Positions 52,324 through 61,507 are shown, numbered from the stretch's first letter. The stretch: 64,000 bases of DNA from Ohtaekwangia sp036786105 (GCF_036786105.1 NZ_DAIQRQ010000004.1:1-64000); one strand, 5' to 3'. The notes: generated by a model from the letters alone, not told the origin. Program-made: numbers and translations.

Positions 52324-53526
52324 TCAACGTGTAAATGAAAAAAGCTGCAGGTCCTTATTCTTTCTTTGCAGTAACATATCGCAAATAAAATCAGCGGCTA
52401 TTTGCCCGAACGTGATACCATTACCTCCAAAGCCGAGTGCAAAGTAAGTGTGTGGTCGTTGGGGAATACTCCCGATATAAGGCAATCCATCTTTCGTTCC
52501 ACAGAAAGTACCCGCCCATGAAAAATCTGTTTTGAAATTTAAATGTGGGAAGAGTTTGCAAAACGACTGCTGCAATTGTAGCGCTTTTTGATTTAACTTG
52601 CGATCGCGTTTTTCAGGGTTATAAAACGCATCATCTTTGCCGCCGATAAGAATACGATTGTCAGATGTGGTGCGCAGGTATATATACGGGTTAGCCGTCT
52701 CCCAAATCAGCGCGTTCTTATACCAGAAGTGCGTATGATTGAACGGTTCACTGATAATGACGTATGTGGAATGAAATGATTCTATTTTCTTCGGTATAAA
52801 TGCCTGCGATTCATAGCCACAACTAATAATAAGTTTGCGCGCGGTTAACCTGCAGCCGCTATCCAGTGTAAGCTCCACCGATTGCCTGTGGTGGCGGATC
52901 GCTGTTACCAATGTATTGTCGTATACACGAAGCCCTTGTCGCTGTGCCGCATAAAGAAGCGAGTGCGTCATACGATAGGCATTAATCTGAGCACCATCAT
53001 GCGATAATAATCCCGCGGGTGCATGGAATGAAAACCGATCGGCAACATCGCTCTCCGTGAGCCAGTGAACGCTGGAAATATCATACTTTCTTCGTAACAG
53101 ATACTCTTTCTTCAGATCAGCCACATGACGCTTGAAAGATGCGAATTGAAAACTTGGTTTTCGTACAAATTCAACATGCCTGAAGTTGTTGGCAATCTTA
53201 CCAAGTGTATCGATGGCTTCGAGACAAAGCTCATAGCTCCTTACAGCACTTCGCTCGCCGACCATATGGATGAGTTTGTGCAGCGGCGTGTCTATTTCAT
53301 ATTGTAACAAACACGTGGATGCGGCTGTGCTTCCCTGCCCTACGTGACGCTTATCTACCATTACCACATCAAACCCTTCTTTGCAAAGCCTGTGCGCCAC
53401 CAACGCACCTGTAATGCCTGAACCAATAATGGCTATATCGGCACGAAGTGATTCTGTAACAGAAGGGTATATTTTAACAATGCCATGTCGAAGCAGCCAG
53501 TATGGATAATGCGATCGAAGATCCAT
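52324..53526 (-). CDS. FAD-dependent oxidoreductase, DAO family
   Basis: A 400-residue flavoprotein: IAIIGSGITGALVAHRLCKE is the Rossmann dinucleotide site, VDKRHVGQGSTAASTCLLQY is the DAO signature, and YFALGFGGNGITFGQIAADF the C-terminal FAD-binding part. It probably oxidises an amine or an amino acid, or a glycerol-3-phosphate-like compound; family members are called glycine oxidase or gamma-glutamylputrescine oxidase. No substrate gene is near. It lies 7 bp downstream of the stop of the BrkB gene on the same strand. Confidence 0.9.
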   Translation of the reverse strand: MDLRSHYPYWLLRHGIVKIYPSVTESLRADIAIIGSGITGALVAHRLCKEGFDVVMVDKRHVGQGSTAASTCLLQYEIDTPLHKLIHMVGERSAVRSYELCLEAIDTLGKIANNFRHVEFVRKPSFQFASFKRHVADLKKEYLLRRKYDISSVHWLTESDVADRFSFHAPAGLLSHDGAQINAYRMTHSLLYAAQRQGLRVYDNTLVTAIRHHRQSVELTLDSGCRLTARKLIISCGYESQAFIPKKIESFHSTYVIISEPFNHTHFWYKNALIWETANPYIYLRTTSDNRILIGGKDDAFYNPEKRDRKLNQKALQLQQSFCKLFPHLNFKTDFSWAGTFCGTKDGLPYIGSIPQRPHTYFALGFGGNGITFGQIAADFICDMLLQRKNKDLQLFSFTR

Positions 53527-53533
53527 GTGCGTA

Positions 53534-54484
53534 TCAGAATGATCCGGGGTGCGGCAAAGGTGTAACGATTCGTTCGTCTGCCGGTAACTCCTTTGCTTCT
53601 CGTTTCACGATAAATACAGCGGTCTTGTCAGGCTTGATACCCGATCCATAGTTTACGGTATATATTTTAGTGAACTCAGCGCCAAAGAAAAGAATGATTG
53701 ATGTATAATATACCCACAATAACAGAATGACTATAGAAGCAGCTGCACCATACGTTACGCCTATATTGGAGTATGCCACGTATAAACTGATCAGCGATTT
53801 GCCGATGAGGAACAACACAGAAGTAAATGCAGCGCCGATAAAGGAATCTTTCCAGTGGATATTAGCATCGGGCAATACTTTGAAGATAATGGTAAACAGG
53901 CATGTAATCACACCCAGAATCATTACATAATTAATTCCCTGGAAAAGATATACCGATATATCATTAAAGTAATATTCAAGTTTGTCGTGCAGCAATTCCA
54001 GCAATGCATTTACCACCAGCGACACCATCAGTAAGAAGCCAAGGCCAATGAGTAACGAAAAGGAGATAAGCCGGTTAGTGATCAGCCGCACAATGCCACG
54101 CTTGGGCTTTGCCTTGATCGACCATATATAGTTGATGGAATCTTGCATTTCAGTAAACACACCGGTAGCACCCAGAAGCAGTACAATCACACCAATAATA
54201 GCGCCTGATGTTCCCAGTTGCGACTTTTCTATGTTTTGAATAATCTCTTGTACCTGCAAGGCTACAGAATTACCAACCAGCCCATTGATCTGCCCATAGA
54301 TTTTGCCTTGCACAGCTTCCTTCCCCCAAAAAATACCGGCCAATGAAATGATAACAATCAATATAGGTCCCAGTGAGAATATAGTGTAATAAGAGAGCGA
54401 GGCGCTGAGTTTTAAACCATTGTCCTGGATGAACTCAGTGCCTGCTTTCTTTAAGGTGTTTCCTATTTTAACGAGCAGCTTCAC
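53534..54484 (-). CDS. YihY/BrkB-family membrane protein
   Basis: A 316-residue protein with about six membrane helices: DNGLKLSASLSYYTIFSLGP, SVALQVQEIIQNIEKSQLGT, YIWSIKAKPKRGIVRLITNR, and VILLLWVYYTSIILFFGAEF TK near the C-terminus are the BrkB pattern (L-W-x-Y-Y-x-x-I-x-x-F-G-A-E-x-T). Role in the envelope is unclear; relatives are described as serum-resistance factors or ribonuclease BN by error. The start is GTG at 54484, the only in-frame start. It is followed within 7 bp by the DAO gene. Confidence 0.9.
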   Translation of the reverse strand: MKLLVKIGNTLKKAGTEFIQDNGLKLSASLSYYTIFSLGPILIVIISLAGIFWGKEAVQGKIYGQINGLVGNSVALQVQEIIQNIEKSQLGTSGAIIGVIVLLLGATGVFTEMQDSINYIWSIKAKPKRGIVRLITNRLISFSLLIGLGFLLMVSLVVNALLELLHDKLEYYFNDISVYLFQGINYVMILGVITCLFTIIFKVLPDANIHWKDSFIGAAFTSVLFLIGKSLISLYVAYSNIGVTYGAAASIVILLLWVYYTSIILFFGAEFTKIYTVNYGSGIKPDKTAVFIVKREAKELPADERIVTPLPHPGSF

Positions 54485-54504
54485 GCAGTATATATCTGAT
54501 TAAA

Positions 54505-54861
54505 TTACTTTGGCCTTCCGCCCGGAGAGAAATCTTTCTGTTTCTGTATCTCTTCCACTTCAACGATCAGCTTTGCTACTTCCGGATCAGCATATGCACC
54601 GTACGCATCGATCAGTGTTCCTTTCTTACCATCGGAAGTTTCAATTACATAGAGTACCGAGTTGTCGTCCGGATTGCTGATGCCCTCAAAGCGGTAGAAG
54701 TTTACAATGTTGATGTCTTTAGCACCATAAATTTTATCCGAATCGAATGATTGGAGTCCGCCCTCAGCGGCTCTGAAGTTTTCAACATACCCTTGCTCTA
54801 CCATTTTATCGAGGCATGCATTCAGGGTTTTCATTTGAGGTATGGGAGCAGCGTGTGCCAT
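54505..54861 (-). CDS. Small conserved protein, often mislabelled PRPP synthetase
   Basis: A 118-residue soluble protein: HAAPIPQMKTLNACLDKMVE, YVENFRAAEGGLQSFDSDKI, INIVNFYRFEGISNPDDNSV, LYVIETSDGKKGTLIDAYGA. I recognise it as a small Bacteroidota family that carries the wrong label phosphoribosylpyrophosphate synthetase in databases; none of the synthetase motifs are here. A mixed alpha/beta fold. It sits 20 bp from BrkB and 11 bp from the DUF4142-like gene, so it belongs to the minus-strand stress operon. Confidence 0.7.
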   Translation of the reverse strand: MAHAAPIPQMKTLNACLDKMVEQGYVENFRAAEGGLQSFDSDKIYGAKDINIVNFYRFEGISNPDDNSVLYVIETSDGKKGTLIDAYGAYADPEVAKLIVEVEEIQKQKDFSPGGRPK

Positions 54862-54872
54862 AATTTTTTATG

Positions 54873-55430
54873 TTAATTTTTAGATAATCTGTTTTCAAAA
54901 TCAACCAGCTTGTCTTGCACATTGCGTACGTGTGGCAATGCACTGTTTAGCCAGGTTTTGATGTTTAAATCATTTGTATTGGAACCATACGATTCCATTT
55001 CGCGGATAAGATCGCGGTTTGTGTCGCGTATCTCGTTGCACCATTTTGTATCGAAGGTGCTTGGCTTTTCGTCAAGTAACTTTCGCACGTGATCTGTTGA
55101 TCGTTCAGTAGCTTCAGAAGGTATACTGATCACATGAGCAGATGCATACGCTTCCACCTCATCGAGCAGGTTTTGAAACTCCGGTTTTACATTTTTTGCT
55201 GTAGCTACTGCACGCGGTGAATTTTTTTCAAGCGCTACATCGGCAAGGGCAATCAGTGTATGCAGTGTATTTGTAGTTTCCACAACAAACTGTGCATCCT
55301 TTTCATCGGCCTTGTTCTCGAACTTTTCCTTGTTCTTTTGTTCTGCGATCTCTTTCGATTCCTTGGGTTGCTGGCATGCCGACATCGCAAGTATAGCAAC
55401 CATAACCAGATACATCGTTATAGTTTTCAT
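54873..55430 (-). CDS. Helical lipoprotein, possibly DUF4142-like
   Basis: A 185-residue lipoprotein with lipobox AMSAC (Cys19). The mature part has ENKADEKDAQFVVETTNTLH, LIALADVALEKNSPRAVATA and NEIRDTNRDLIREMESYGSN, four long helices like the ferritin-like DUF4142 fold. DUF4142 proteins are tied to envelope stress, but the match is weak. Its start overlaps the stop of the next upstream gene by 4 bp, so it is co-translated with the PA2169-type gene. Confidence 0.65.
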   Translation of the reverse strand: MKTITMYLVMVAILAMSACQQPKESKEIAEQKNKEKFENKADEKDAQFVVETTNTLHTLIALADVALEKNSPRAVATAKNVKPEFQNLLDEVEAYASAHVISIPSEATERSTDHVRKLLDEKPSTFDTKWCNEIRDTNRDLIREMESYGSNTNDLNIKTWLNSALPHVRNVQDKLVDFENRLSKN

Positions 55431-55924
55431 GACGAATGATGTTGAGTAAGCATATATGTTTCCTGCAAAGCCTTGTAAGTATGGAGCAGAGCATCAGACG
55501 ATTCCAGGGCAATACGATGGTCGAGCAAACGCTGCCGCAATGAATCTGAAATCTTTATTGTAGAAGCCAGGGCGCGATCATAGCCACGCATCACGAATTT
55601 GTCGATTGCCTCGCAGCAGGATAGTATGGCATTCACAGGGTGGTGCGATAGCAATGAACGCACGTCCATCCACACCAGCATTGCTTTCCCCATCAGCGAA
55701 GTTTGGTGAGAAGTAAAGCCATTTAATTTTTTTACTTCAGCCATTAAGTCCCGGAGGTTGTGTTTGCACTCATGTATCAATTGTTCGAAGAACGGTGTTG
55801 CATTCAACGCTCCATCCCTTGCATTTAAGAGGCTGATAGCATGCTCATAACAGGCAATACGATCGCTGTTAAGCTCAATGAGCGTATTGATAAATTCGAG
55901 GTGTCTAAAGCTTTTCATACGCAT
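55427..55924 (-). CDS. PA2169-type four-helix-bundle protein
   Basis: A 165-residue helical protein: LEFINTLIELNSDRIACYEH, FFEQLIHECKHNLRDLMAEV and LSCCEAIDKFVMRGYDRALA then LLDHRIALESSDALLHTYKA. The spacing of helices, the LIxLNxDR start and the C-x-x-A-x-D-K-x-x-x-x-Y-x-x-A-L motif match the PA2169/DUF2383 four-helix group. These proteins occur in stress and envelope gene clusters, as here (BrkB, DUF4142, CsbD). It is the first gene of the operon, overlapping the lipoprotein gene by 4 bp. Confidence 0.82.
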   Translation of the reverse strand: MRMKSFRHLEFINTLIELNSDRIACYEHAISLLNARDGALNATPFFEQLIHECKHNLRDLMAEVKKLNGFTSHQTSLMGKAMLVWMDVRSLLSHHPVNAILSCCEAIDKFVMRGYDRALASTIKISDSLRQRLLDHRIALESSDALLHTYKALQETYMLTQHHSS

Positions 55925-56112
55925 GTTGATATACCATTACAGTATCAAAGAACTATGCCGCACCCCGGGTTTCTTTTGGAAAAAAGCGCTGTGGAAATAT
56001 TTACTCAAACTGTGACAAGAGCGTATGCTAAAAATAAAATCATGTGGTTATAAGATGAACTTTTCGGGGCATAGCTTTTACAGTTCTGTTAAAAACAGAA
56101 AAAATTATCGCT

Positions 56113-57201
56113 ATGACTATTGAAAACAATGCAGACCCCTTTTACAAGCGTTTAAGTTTGAACCTGATTAGTCTCTCCATTTTAGGTGGATTGTTATATA
56201 TAGGACAGGATATACTTCTTCCCTTGTTTTTTTCAATGTTACTGGCTGCATTGCTCCTGCCCGTTGTTAATTTTCTGGATCGCAAAAAATTGCCTCGGGG
56301 TGCCAGTATCGCTATATCGATCGTTATTTCATTGGTCCTGATATTCGGTATACTCTATTTTCTCACAACGCAGGTCATGAATTTTCTTGATGATTCGGAC
56401 ATGATCAAGAAAAAGATTGCGGAGCAGATATTGAACATTAAACAATGGATTTCCAGAAATTTTCATGTTGGTATTCGCAAGCAAAATGAATATATACAAG
56501 ATACTGCCAAGGAGATTACAACTTCGGGCCCTCAACTGGTGGGGAAAACTTTTCTATCCCTAACGGAAATAGGGTCGTATCTGATTTTTATTCCGATCTA
56601 TACTTTTCTTTTGCTTTATTATAAAGAACTTATCAGGAAATTTTTGATTGGCTTGTTTGAAAAAGATGCAAGCGAAGACCGTATTATTTCAATTTTGCAC
56701 GGCTGTCAGGCAGTAGCACAATATTATGTTACCGGTTTACTGATCGATATGACCATTGTGTTTATTCTGAATTCGATCGGTTTTATTATACTGGGTATCA
56801 AGTATGCTATATTTCTGGCCTTGATATCGGCGTTGCTGAATCTTGTACCCTATGTGGGTATGCTGGTTGCCAACTTGTTTTGCATGCTTATTACTTTAAT
56901 CACCTCTTCAGATCCTGTAAATGTAATTTGGGTAGCCATTGTACTGGCTATTGTACAGCTTATTGATAATAATTTTCTGATGCCGTTTATAGTGGGGTCG
57001 AAAGTAAAAATCAACGCCCTCACAACCATTATTGGCGTATTGGTAGGTGGAGCGCTATGTGGTATACCAGGTATGTTCCTGGCTATACCAGGGGTAGCGG
57101 TTTTAAAAGTAATTTCCGACCATGTTGACTCTCTTAAGCCCTGGAGTATTATGATGGGAGATAAGAATGGAACGCATGGAACGAAAGAAGAAGAGACCTA
57201 A
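56113..57201 (+). CDS. AI-2E/PerM-family transporter
   Basis: A 362-residue membrane protein with eight helices: ILLPLFFSMLLAALLLPVVN and GASIAISIVISLVLIFGILY near the start, YYVTGLLIDMTIVFILNSIG and ISALLNLVPYVGMLVANLF, and the C-terminal QLIDNNFLMPFIVGSKVKIN with GGALCGIPGMFLAIPGVAVL. The pattern P-x-x-G-P-like LVPYVGM and DNNFLMP is that of the PerM/TqsA family. Some members export autoinducer-2 or drive sodium/proton exchange; which role applies here is open. Single gene, divergent from the PA2169-type operon. Confidence 0.9.
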   Translation: MTIENNADPFYKRLSLNLISLSILGGLLYIGQDILLPLFFSMLLAALLLPVVNFLDRKKLPRGASIAISIVISLVLIFGILYFLTTQVMNFLDDSDMIKKKIAEQILNIKQWISRNFHVGIRKQNEYIQDTAKEITTSGPQLVGKTFLSLTEIGSYLIFIPIYTFLLLYYKELIRKFLIGLFEKDASEDRIISILHGCQAVAQYYVTGLLIDMTIVFILNSIGFIILGIKYAIFLALISALLNLVPYVGMLVANLFCMLITLITSSDPVNVIWVAIVLAIVQLIDNNFLMPFIVGSKVKINALTTIIGVLVGGALCGIPGMFLAIPGVAVLKVISDHVDSLKPWSIMMGDKNGTHGTKEEET

Positions 57202-57591
57202 GTTGGTTGTAAATAAAGATTGATTGACTTGCTTGCCAGTTTGTGATTATCTCGTTCATATTGTCCGAGATACTTATACGCAGCGCTGTTTTCTCAATCG
57301 TTGTCCTATCATAGAACCTTTCACATTATTCTTTACACCCCGATGCAGTTGGTCAAACTCGCAGCTAATTCGGCTTAGTTTCATAGCGAAATGCAGACGC
57401 GCGAAGGGTTCTCAGTTCTCAAGCTGCGCCTCGGGTTTGCAAAGCAATAAACTCAACTTTTGCACCGACAAACAATCATGAGAACATCAATTGACCAGGA
57501 ATGAATCGTCACGGCCAGAGGTACACCAGTGATTATCCTAGGTCAAAGTTGACAAAGCAGAATGAACAGATTATTGAATGGAGCATCAAAT
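57202..57591. other. Intergenic region without recognisable features
   Basis: About 390 bp. An 85-codon frame (57224-57481) has Cys- and Ser-rich composition without family features and I take it as non-coding. Nothing else is visible apart from the terminator at 57592. Confidence 0.5.
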
Positions 57592-57629
57592 AAAGAAGCC
57601 CGACATAGAGTTTATGCCGGGCCTTCTTT
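57592..57629. terminator. Terminator between convergent genes
   Basis: AAAGAAG-CCCG-A-CATA pairs with TATG-C-CGGG-C-CTTCTTT around a 5-nt loop. On the minus strand the tail is T-rich. It lies 22 bp from the stop of the outer-membrane barrel gene. Confidence 0.8.
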
Positions 57630-57650
57630 GGCAATTATTATATAGCTTAT

Positions 57651-58286
57651 TTACTCTGGCTGATGATTAAGATTGAAAGCTATATATAATTGAGCAAATG
57701 AATTTTTGGAATCACCGATCAGATTTCTGGCAGTACTGCTGTCGGCAATTTTAGCAAGACCATAATTATAGCGGGCGCCAACCTGTGTAGGGCCGAAATT
57801 AAAGCCTATACCGCCAACAAGACCGTAGTCGAATGACTTGAAATTATCCTTGTCAAGTTTGTTTGTACCGTTACCAAGATCGCCGCTTGTAGTAATGTTT
57901 GCTCCCAGCAAATAAGAACCATAAGCACCAAGGTGTAAATCTACCGACTTGCCTAATTTGAAGACGGCCAATACCGGAAGATCAAGGTAATTCAGATTGA
58001 ATTTTGTTTCCTGATCAATAATACCCGAGGTAGTAAACTTTGATCCTTTGGTGGAATACAACAATTCAGCCTGCAATCCAAAAGCTTCTGTGGAAATGAT
58101 CTCACCGAAGAGACCGGCGTTGAAACCATACCGGGCATTTTCATCATCTACGTCATCAACGTACATGTTACTCACGTTTAAACCGCCCTTGATACCAGCT
58201 CTTCTCTCCTGGGCGAAGGAGGTAACGGTAGATGTTATTGTCAATATCCCCGCAACCAACAAGATGTGTTTCCAATTTGTTTTCAT
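57651..58286 (-). CDS. PorT-like outer-membrane beta-barrel protein
   Basis: A 211-residue outer-membrane protein from ATG 58286: signal peptide to AQ near residue 26, then RRAGIKGGLNVSNMYVDDVD (start of an outer_membrane_beta-barrel_2 fold), alternating strands such as LNYLDLPVLAVFKLGKSVDL and GLVGGIGFNFGPTQVGARYN and a final aromatic-rich strand LYIAFNLNHQ. Probable 8-stranded barrel in the outer membrane; function unknown. It is single, with a terminator downstream. Confidence 0.9.
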   Translation of the reverse strand: MKTNWKHILLVAGILTITSTVTSFAQERRAGIKGGLNVSNMYVDDVDDENARYGFNAGLFGEIISTEAFGLQAELLYSTKGSKFTTSGIIDQETKFNLNYLDLPVLAVFKLGKSVDLHLGAYGSYLLGANITTSGDLGNGTNKLDKDNFKSFDYGLVGGIGFNFGPTQVGARYNYGLAKIADSSTARNLIGDSKNSFAQLYIAFNLNHQPE

Positions 58287-58435
58287 AAGCAATTAATAGT
58301 TTTTTGGCAATGCTTTGAGAAATAATTATGCCATCGGTTATTTTCAATACCTACAGCACTGAGTGTGAGTGATAAGTGCAATCTCGAGTGCAATACGCCC
58401 CAAGGCAAAGTGTAGAATTATAGGGTATAAAAAAA

Positions 58436-58461
58436 TCCGATGCAATTTTGATTACATCGGA
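58436..58461 (-). terminator. Terminator after the DUF1328 gene
   Basis: TCCGATG (58436-58442) and CATCGGA (58455-58461) form a stem; on the minus strand a run of Ts follows. It lies 77 bp after the DUF1328 stop codon. Confidence 0.75.
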
Positions 58462-58537
58462 CTCTTTAATAAAGATGTGATGGCAAAGTCAAGTATATAC
58501 CTTTACCAATCATAGGGTGCACTACCAAGGCATGTCT

Positions 58538-58702
58538 TTAATTTCTCCGGAATGATCCCGCAATGAGCGATACCAGGAAGATTACAATAGCGATAAAGAA
58601 AATTACCTTAGCGATGTATGCTGCACTGGCAGCTATACCACCGAAACCGAAAATAGCAGCAATAATTGCTATTACTAAGAAGATCAACGTCCATCGTAAC
58701 AT
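58538..58702 (-). CDS. DUF1328 small membrane protein
   Basis: A 54-residue protein: MLRWTLIFLVIAIIAAIFGF then GGIAASAAYIAKVIFFIAIV and IFLVSLIAGSFRRN. The MLRW...A-I-x-G-F-x-G-I-A pattern is DUF1328 (YtjA type), small proteins with two membrane helices found near stress genes. The upstream frame extension to 58849 is not in the family, so I chose the ATG at 58702. The opposite-strand CsbD gene begins 208 bp away. Confidence 0.9.
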   Translation of the reverse strand: MLRWTLIFLVIAIIAAIFGFGGIAASAAYIAKVIFFIAIVIFLVSLIAGSFRRN

Positions 58703-58909
58703 AATTGTATTGTTTAGGGTGTTCGCATTTACAGCTAATAAAGGTGTGCCTGTAGTGCATCTATCATCCAGGTAATAATTAGCGTGCAACATCCGGCTCC
58801 TGTGGAGTGCGATACACAAAGTATATATAGCGGTTCTGGGCATCGGCAACAGAATAGTATGGCACGGAGTTTTTATGCACTATTTCCAACTAACTTAAAC
58901 GATACAGTT

Positions 58910-59095
58910 ATGACAACGCTCGATTTAAAAGGAAAATGGAATGAAGTGAAGGGTAAGCTTAAACAAAAATATGGTCAGCTTACCGATGATGATCTTGCCT
59001 TTACTTCCGGAAAAGAAGATGAATTGTACGGACGCCTGCAACAACGTCTTGGCAAAAGCAAAGAAGAAGTACGAAAGATAATCGAAGAAATGTAG
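58910..59095 (+). CDS. CsbD-family stress protein
   Basis: A 61-residue protein from ATG 58910: LDLKGKWNEVKGKLKQKYGQ then LTDDDLAFTSGKEDELYGRL and LGKSKEEVRKIIEEM. WNEVKGKLKQKYGxLTDDDL is the CsbD core, an amphipathic helical protein known in stationary-phase and stress-response regulons. It lies 47 bp upstream of a helical lipoprotein gene on the same strand, and next to DUF1328, another regular stress-gene partner. Confidence 0.93.
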   Translation: MTTLDLKGKWNEVKGKLKQKYGQLTDDDLAFTSGKEDELYGRLQQRLGKSKEEVRKIIEEM

Positions 59096-59142
59096 GTCAC
59101 TGTCCGGAAAGGCGATATGCATGTATCATGTATATTAGTTAA

Positions 59143-59580
59143 ATGCGTATGAAAAAGTTTGACAGACTTTTTTTCGTATTCGTGCTGATTGCGGTAGCGA
59201 CTGTCGCTATTACAGCATGTAACGCCCCGAAAAGTGAGCCTCCGTCTGCGTCTACGGACAAAACTGCGAAGGAGAAATTTGAAGAAGAACGGAATAATGT
59301 CCGCAATGAGCTGCTTGAACTTCGTAATGATATAGATCGTGAGCTGGATACGCTAAATACAAAAATCAATCGGGCTTCCGATAAAAGTAAAGAGCGTATG
59401 CAGGAAGCAAACGAAGCATTGAAGCGGCAACGCGAAAACGTAGAGCGGGAGCTGACAAAAATTGAAAATTCTTCGGAAGATACATGGGATGACATCCGGA
59501 AAGGTGCCCGTAACACTGCGAAGAACGTGCGGGAAGAGTTTAAAAAGATCGGTGAAAAATTCAACGATCTGTTCCGATAG
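59143..59580 (+). CDS. Coiled-coil lipoprotein
   Basis: A 145-residue lipoprotein (start 59143 or 59149) with lipobox AITAC near residue 26. The mature part is almost all one charged coiled coil: EKFEEERNNVRNELLELRND, LDTLNTKINRASDKSKERM, EANEALKRQRENVERELTKI and DIRKGARNTAKNVREEFKKI. No enzyme motif. Such Sll1863-type or YtxH-like proteins are associated with stress. It follows CsbD in the same direction and is ended by a terminator at 59672. Confidence 0.8.
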   Translation: MRMKKFDRLFFVFVLIAVATVAITACNAPKSEPPSASTDKTAKEKFEEERNNVRNELLELRNDIDRELDTLNTKINRASDKSKERMQEANEALKRQRENVERELTKIENSSEDTWDDIRKGARNTAKNVREEFKKIGEKFNDLFR

Positions 59581-59671
59581 TCAACGATAGCTGCGGGCGA
59601 TTCGTTGTATTGGTTTGACTTTATAAAGTTGGTCTTTTTGTCTTGGAGTAAGGTTAAAGGTAGAAAGTTAA

Positions 59672-59700
59672 GCCACTGCCTTATGGGCGGTGGCTTTTTA
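59672..59700 (+). terminator. Terminator after the coiled-coil lipoprotein gene
   Basis: GCCACTGCC and GGGCGGTGGC form a hairpin with a TTAT loop and one-base bulge, followed by TTTTTA. Confidence 0.75.
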
Positions 59701-59793
59701 ATGACGAAATTTATGACACGTAAAATGATAACCATGCTGATTGCGCTCTCGATGCTCGGTACGATCATCGGGTTGCAATACCTGCAGTTCTGA
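59701..59793 (+). CDS. Possible 30-codon membrane peptide
   Basis: ATG 59701 opens MTKFMTRKMITMLIALSMLG then TIIGLQYLQF, with one hydrophobic stretch. It begins right at the end of a terminator, so its expression would need a promoter inside that hairpin. A tiny membrane peptide is possible; chance is as likely. Confidence 0.25.
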   Translation: MTKFMTRKMITMLIALSMLGTIIGLQYLQF

Positions 59794-59815
59794 ATTTCAT
59801 AATCACTATATAAAA

Positions 59816-59845
59816 ATGAGGTCGACACTTCCGTGTCAACCTCAT
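59816..59845. terminator. Bidirectional terminator at the end of the ALDH gene region
   Basis: ATGAGGT-C-GACAC pairs with GTGTC-A-ACCTCAT around TTCC. It lies between the small frame at 59701 and the stop of the aldehyde dehydrogenase on the minus strand (59888). Confidence 0.75.
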
Positions 59846-59887
59846 TATAATATCAAATGGCAATGTAATCGCCTGGAAAATATATAG

Positions 59888-61507
59888 CTAGAATATATAG
59901 TCGGTGCTTAAGAAAGCTGATTCGCGATTACGGATAATATTGCTGATGATGTGTTTGTTGGTATCTGTGCTCTTGGTAGCCACCAGTGTTCTGATGGAAA
60001 ATACGCGGAGGGCATCAGCAATAGACAATGTCCCTTCGGCTGAATCTTTTCTTCCGTTGAACGGGAAAGTGTCAGGTCCGCGCTGACTTTGTGCATTGAT
60101 GTTAATACGGCCCATTTGGTTTACAAAGGCATCGATCAATCGCGCAATACGCTTGGAATCACTTCCAAATATACTCACCTGTTGTCCGAAGTTTGAACCC
60201 AGCACATAGTCGATTGCTTCATCATCGTCATCAAAGGGTACAATGGGTATAACCGGGCCAAATTGTTCTTCAGAATATAGTCTCATCTTTTCATTCACCG
60301 GATACACTACAGCCGGATAAAAGAATGAGTTAAGATACTCACCACCGTTTTCGTTAACAACGCTGGCTCCGTGTTTCTTCGCATCTTCCACGAGCTCGCG
60401 CAGGTAATCTACCTTGCCAGGTTCAGGCAGAGGTGTTAATGATGTAGTGGTATCCCACGGCATACCCGGCTTCAGCTTTTTGATAGAAGCATTAAATTTC
60501 TCCAGGAATGCATCCAATACAGAGCGGTGCACGAAAAGTATTTTGAGTGCTGTACAACGCTGCCCGTTGAACGATAAACTTCCGGTGATACATTCGTTCA
60601 CAGCATTGTCGATGTCGGCATCCGGCAATACAATAGCAGGGTTCTTGGCATCCAATCCTAATATAGCTTTGAGCCGATGTGGTTTTGGATGCAGCTTCTT
60701 CAGATCATTAGCACCTTTGTTTGTGCCTATAAATGCGAACACATCAATCTTGCCGCTCTCCATCAAAGCACCTACCGTTTCTCTTCCTTTTCCATAAATA
60801 ATGTTGATAACACCTGGAGGGAAATTGTCGCGGAACGCTTCTATCAACGGACGGATAAGCAACACCCCAAATTTAGCCGGCTTGAATACTACCGTGTTAC
60901 CCATAATCAGGGCCGGTATAAGGGTGGTGAACGTTTCGTTCAACGGGTAATTATAGGGGCCCATGCAAAGCGACACTCCCAGCGGCACGCGCCTGATCTG
61001 CGCCATGAAGCCCTGCTCTTCAATAAGCTTAGCGGAATTACGATCAATATCTTTATAAGCCTTGATGGTGTCTACTATATAATCGCAGGTGCGGTCAAAT
61101 TCTTTCTCAGAATCTTTTAGTGTTTTACCGATCTCCCACATTAATAATTTTACTACGGCTGTTCGTTGCTCACGCATGGCTGCCAGAAAATTTTCCACGT
61201 GTTCAATGCGTTCGGTTACGCTCATGGTTGGCCACAGTCCGCGGCCCAGATCGTATGCTTTTACAGCGGCATCCAATGCTTCGAGTGCTTCGGTAGATGT
61301 AAGCAGCGGTGTACTGCCAATTACTTTCTGGGTATACGAATTACCTTCTTTGATAAATACCGGGCTGAGCACCGGGTTAAGATTGCCTTTCCAGATCTTC
61401 ATTTCTCCATTGACCAGGTATTCACGCTGATCGATGGTTTCTGAAATTTTGTAAGCATCGGGAATTTCATTTTCCGCAGGGAAAATTTTTTCTAGTAACT
61501 GACTCAT
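59888..61507 (-). CDS. Aldehyde dehydrogenase, GapN-like (NADP-dependent G3P dehydrogenase family)
   Basis: A 539-residue ALDH. SLCMGPYNYPLNETFTTLIP and GNTVVFKPAKFGVLLIRPL bind the nucleotide, LGLDAKNPAIVLPDADI holds the general base region, and GSLSFNGQRCTALKI has the catalytic Cys. The sequence around the Cys and the 30-residue C-terminal extra match non-phosphorylating glyceraldehyde-3-phosphate dehydrogenases and their relatives in Bacteroidota. Its start overlaps the stop of deoC by one base (TAATG), and deoC makes glyceraldehyde-3-phosphate and acetaldehyde, either of which could be the substrate. The substrate is inferred from context. Confidence 0.88.
   Translation of the reverse strand: MSQLLEKIFPAENEIPDAYKISETIDQREYLVNGEMKIWKGNLNPVLSPVFIKEGNSYTQKVIGSTPLLTSTEALEALDAAVKAYDLGRGLWPTMSVTERIEHVENFLAAMREQRTAVVKLLMWEIGKTLKDSEKEFDRTCDYIVDTIKAYKDIDRNSAKLIEEQGFMAQIRRVPLGVSLCMGPYNYPLNETFTTLIPALIMGNTVVFKPAKFGVLLIRPLIEAFRDNFPPGVINIIYGKGRETVGALMESGKIDVFAFIGTNKGANDLKKLHPKPHRLKAILGLDAKNPAIVLPDADIDNAVNECITGSLSFNGQRCTALKILFVHRSVLDAFLEKFNASIKKLKPGMPWDTTTSLTPLPEPGKVDYLRELVEDAKKHGASVVNENGGEYLNSFFYPAVVYPVNEKMRLYSEEQFGPVIPIVPFDDDDEAIDYVLGSNFGQQVSIFGSDSKRIARLIDAFVNQMGRININAQSQRGPDTFPFNGRKDSAEGTLSIADALRVFSIRTLVATKSTDTNKHIISNIIRNRESAFLSTDYIF

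Noticed and set aside
57224..57481. 85-codon frame after the AI-2E gene
   Set aside because: Cys/Ser-rich, no similarity by eye, not placed in an operon, and starts without any upstream signal.
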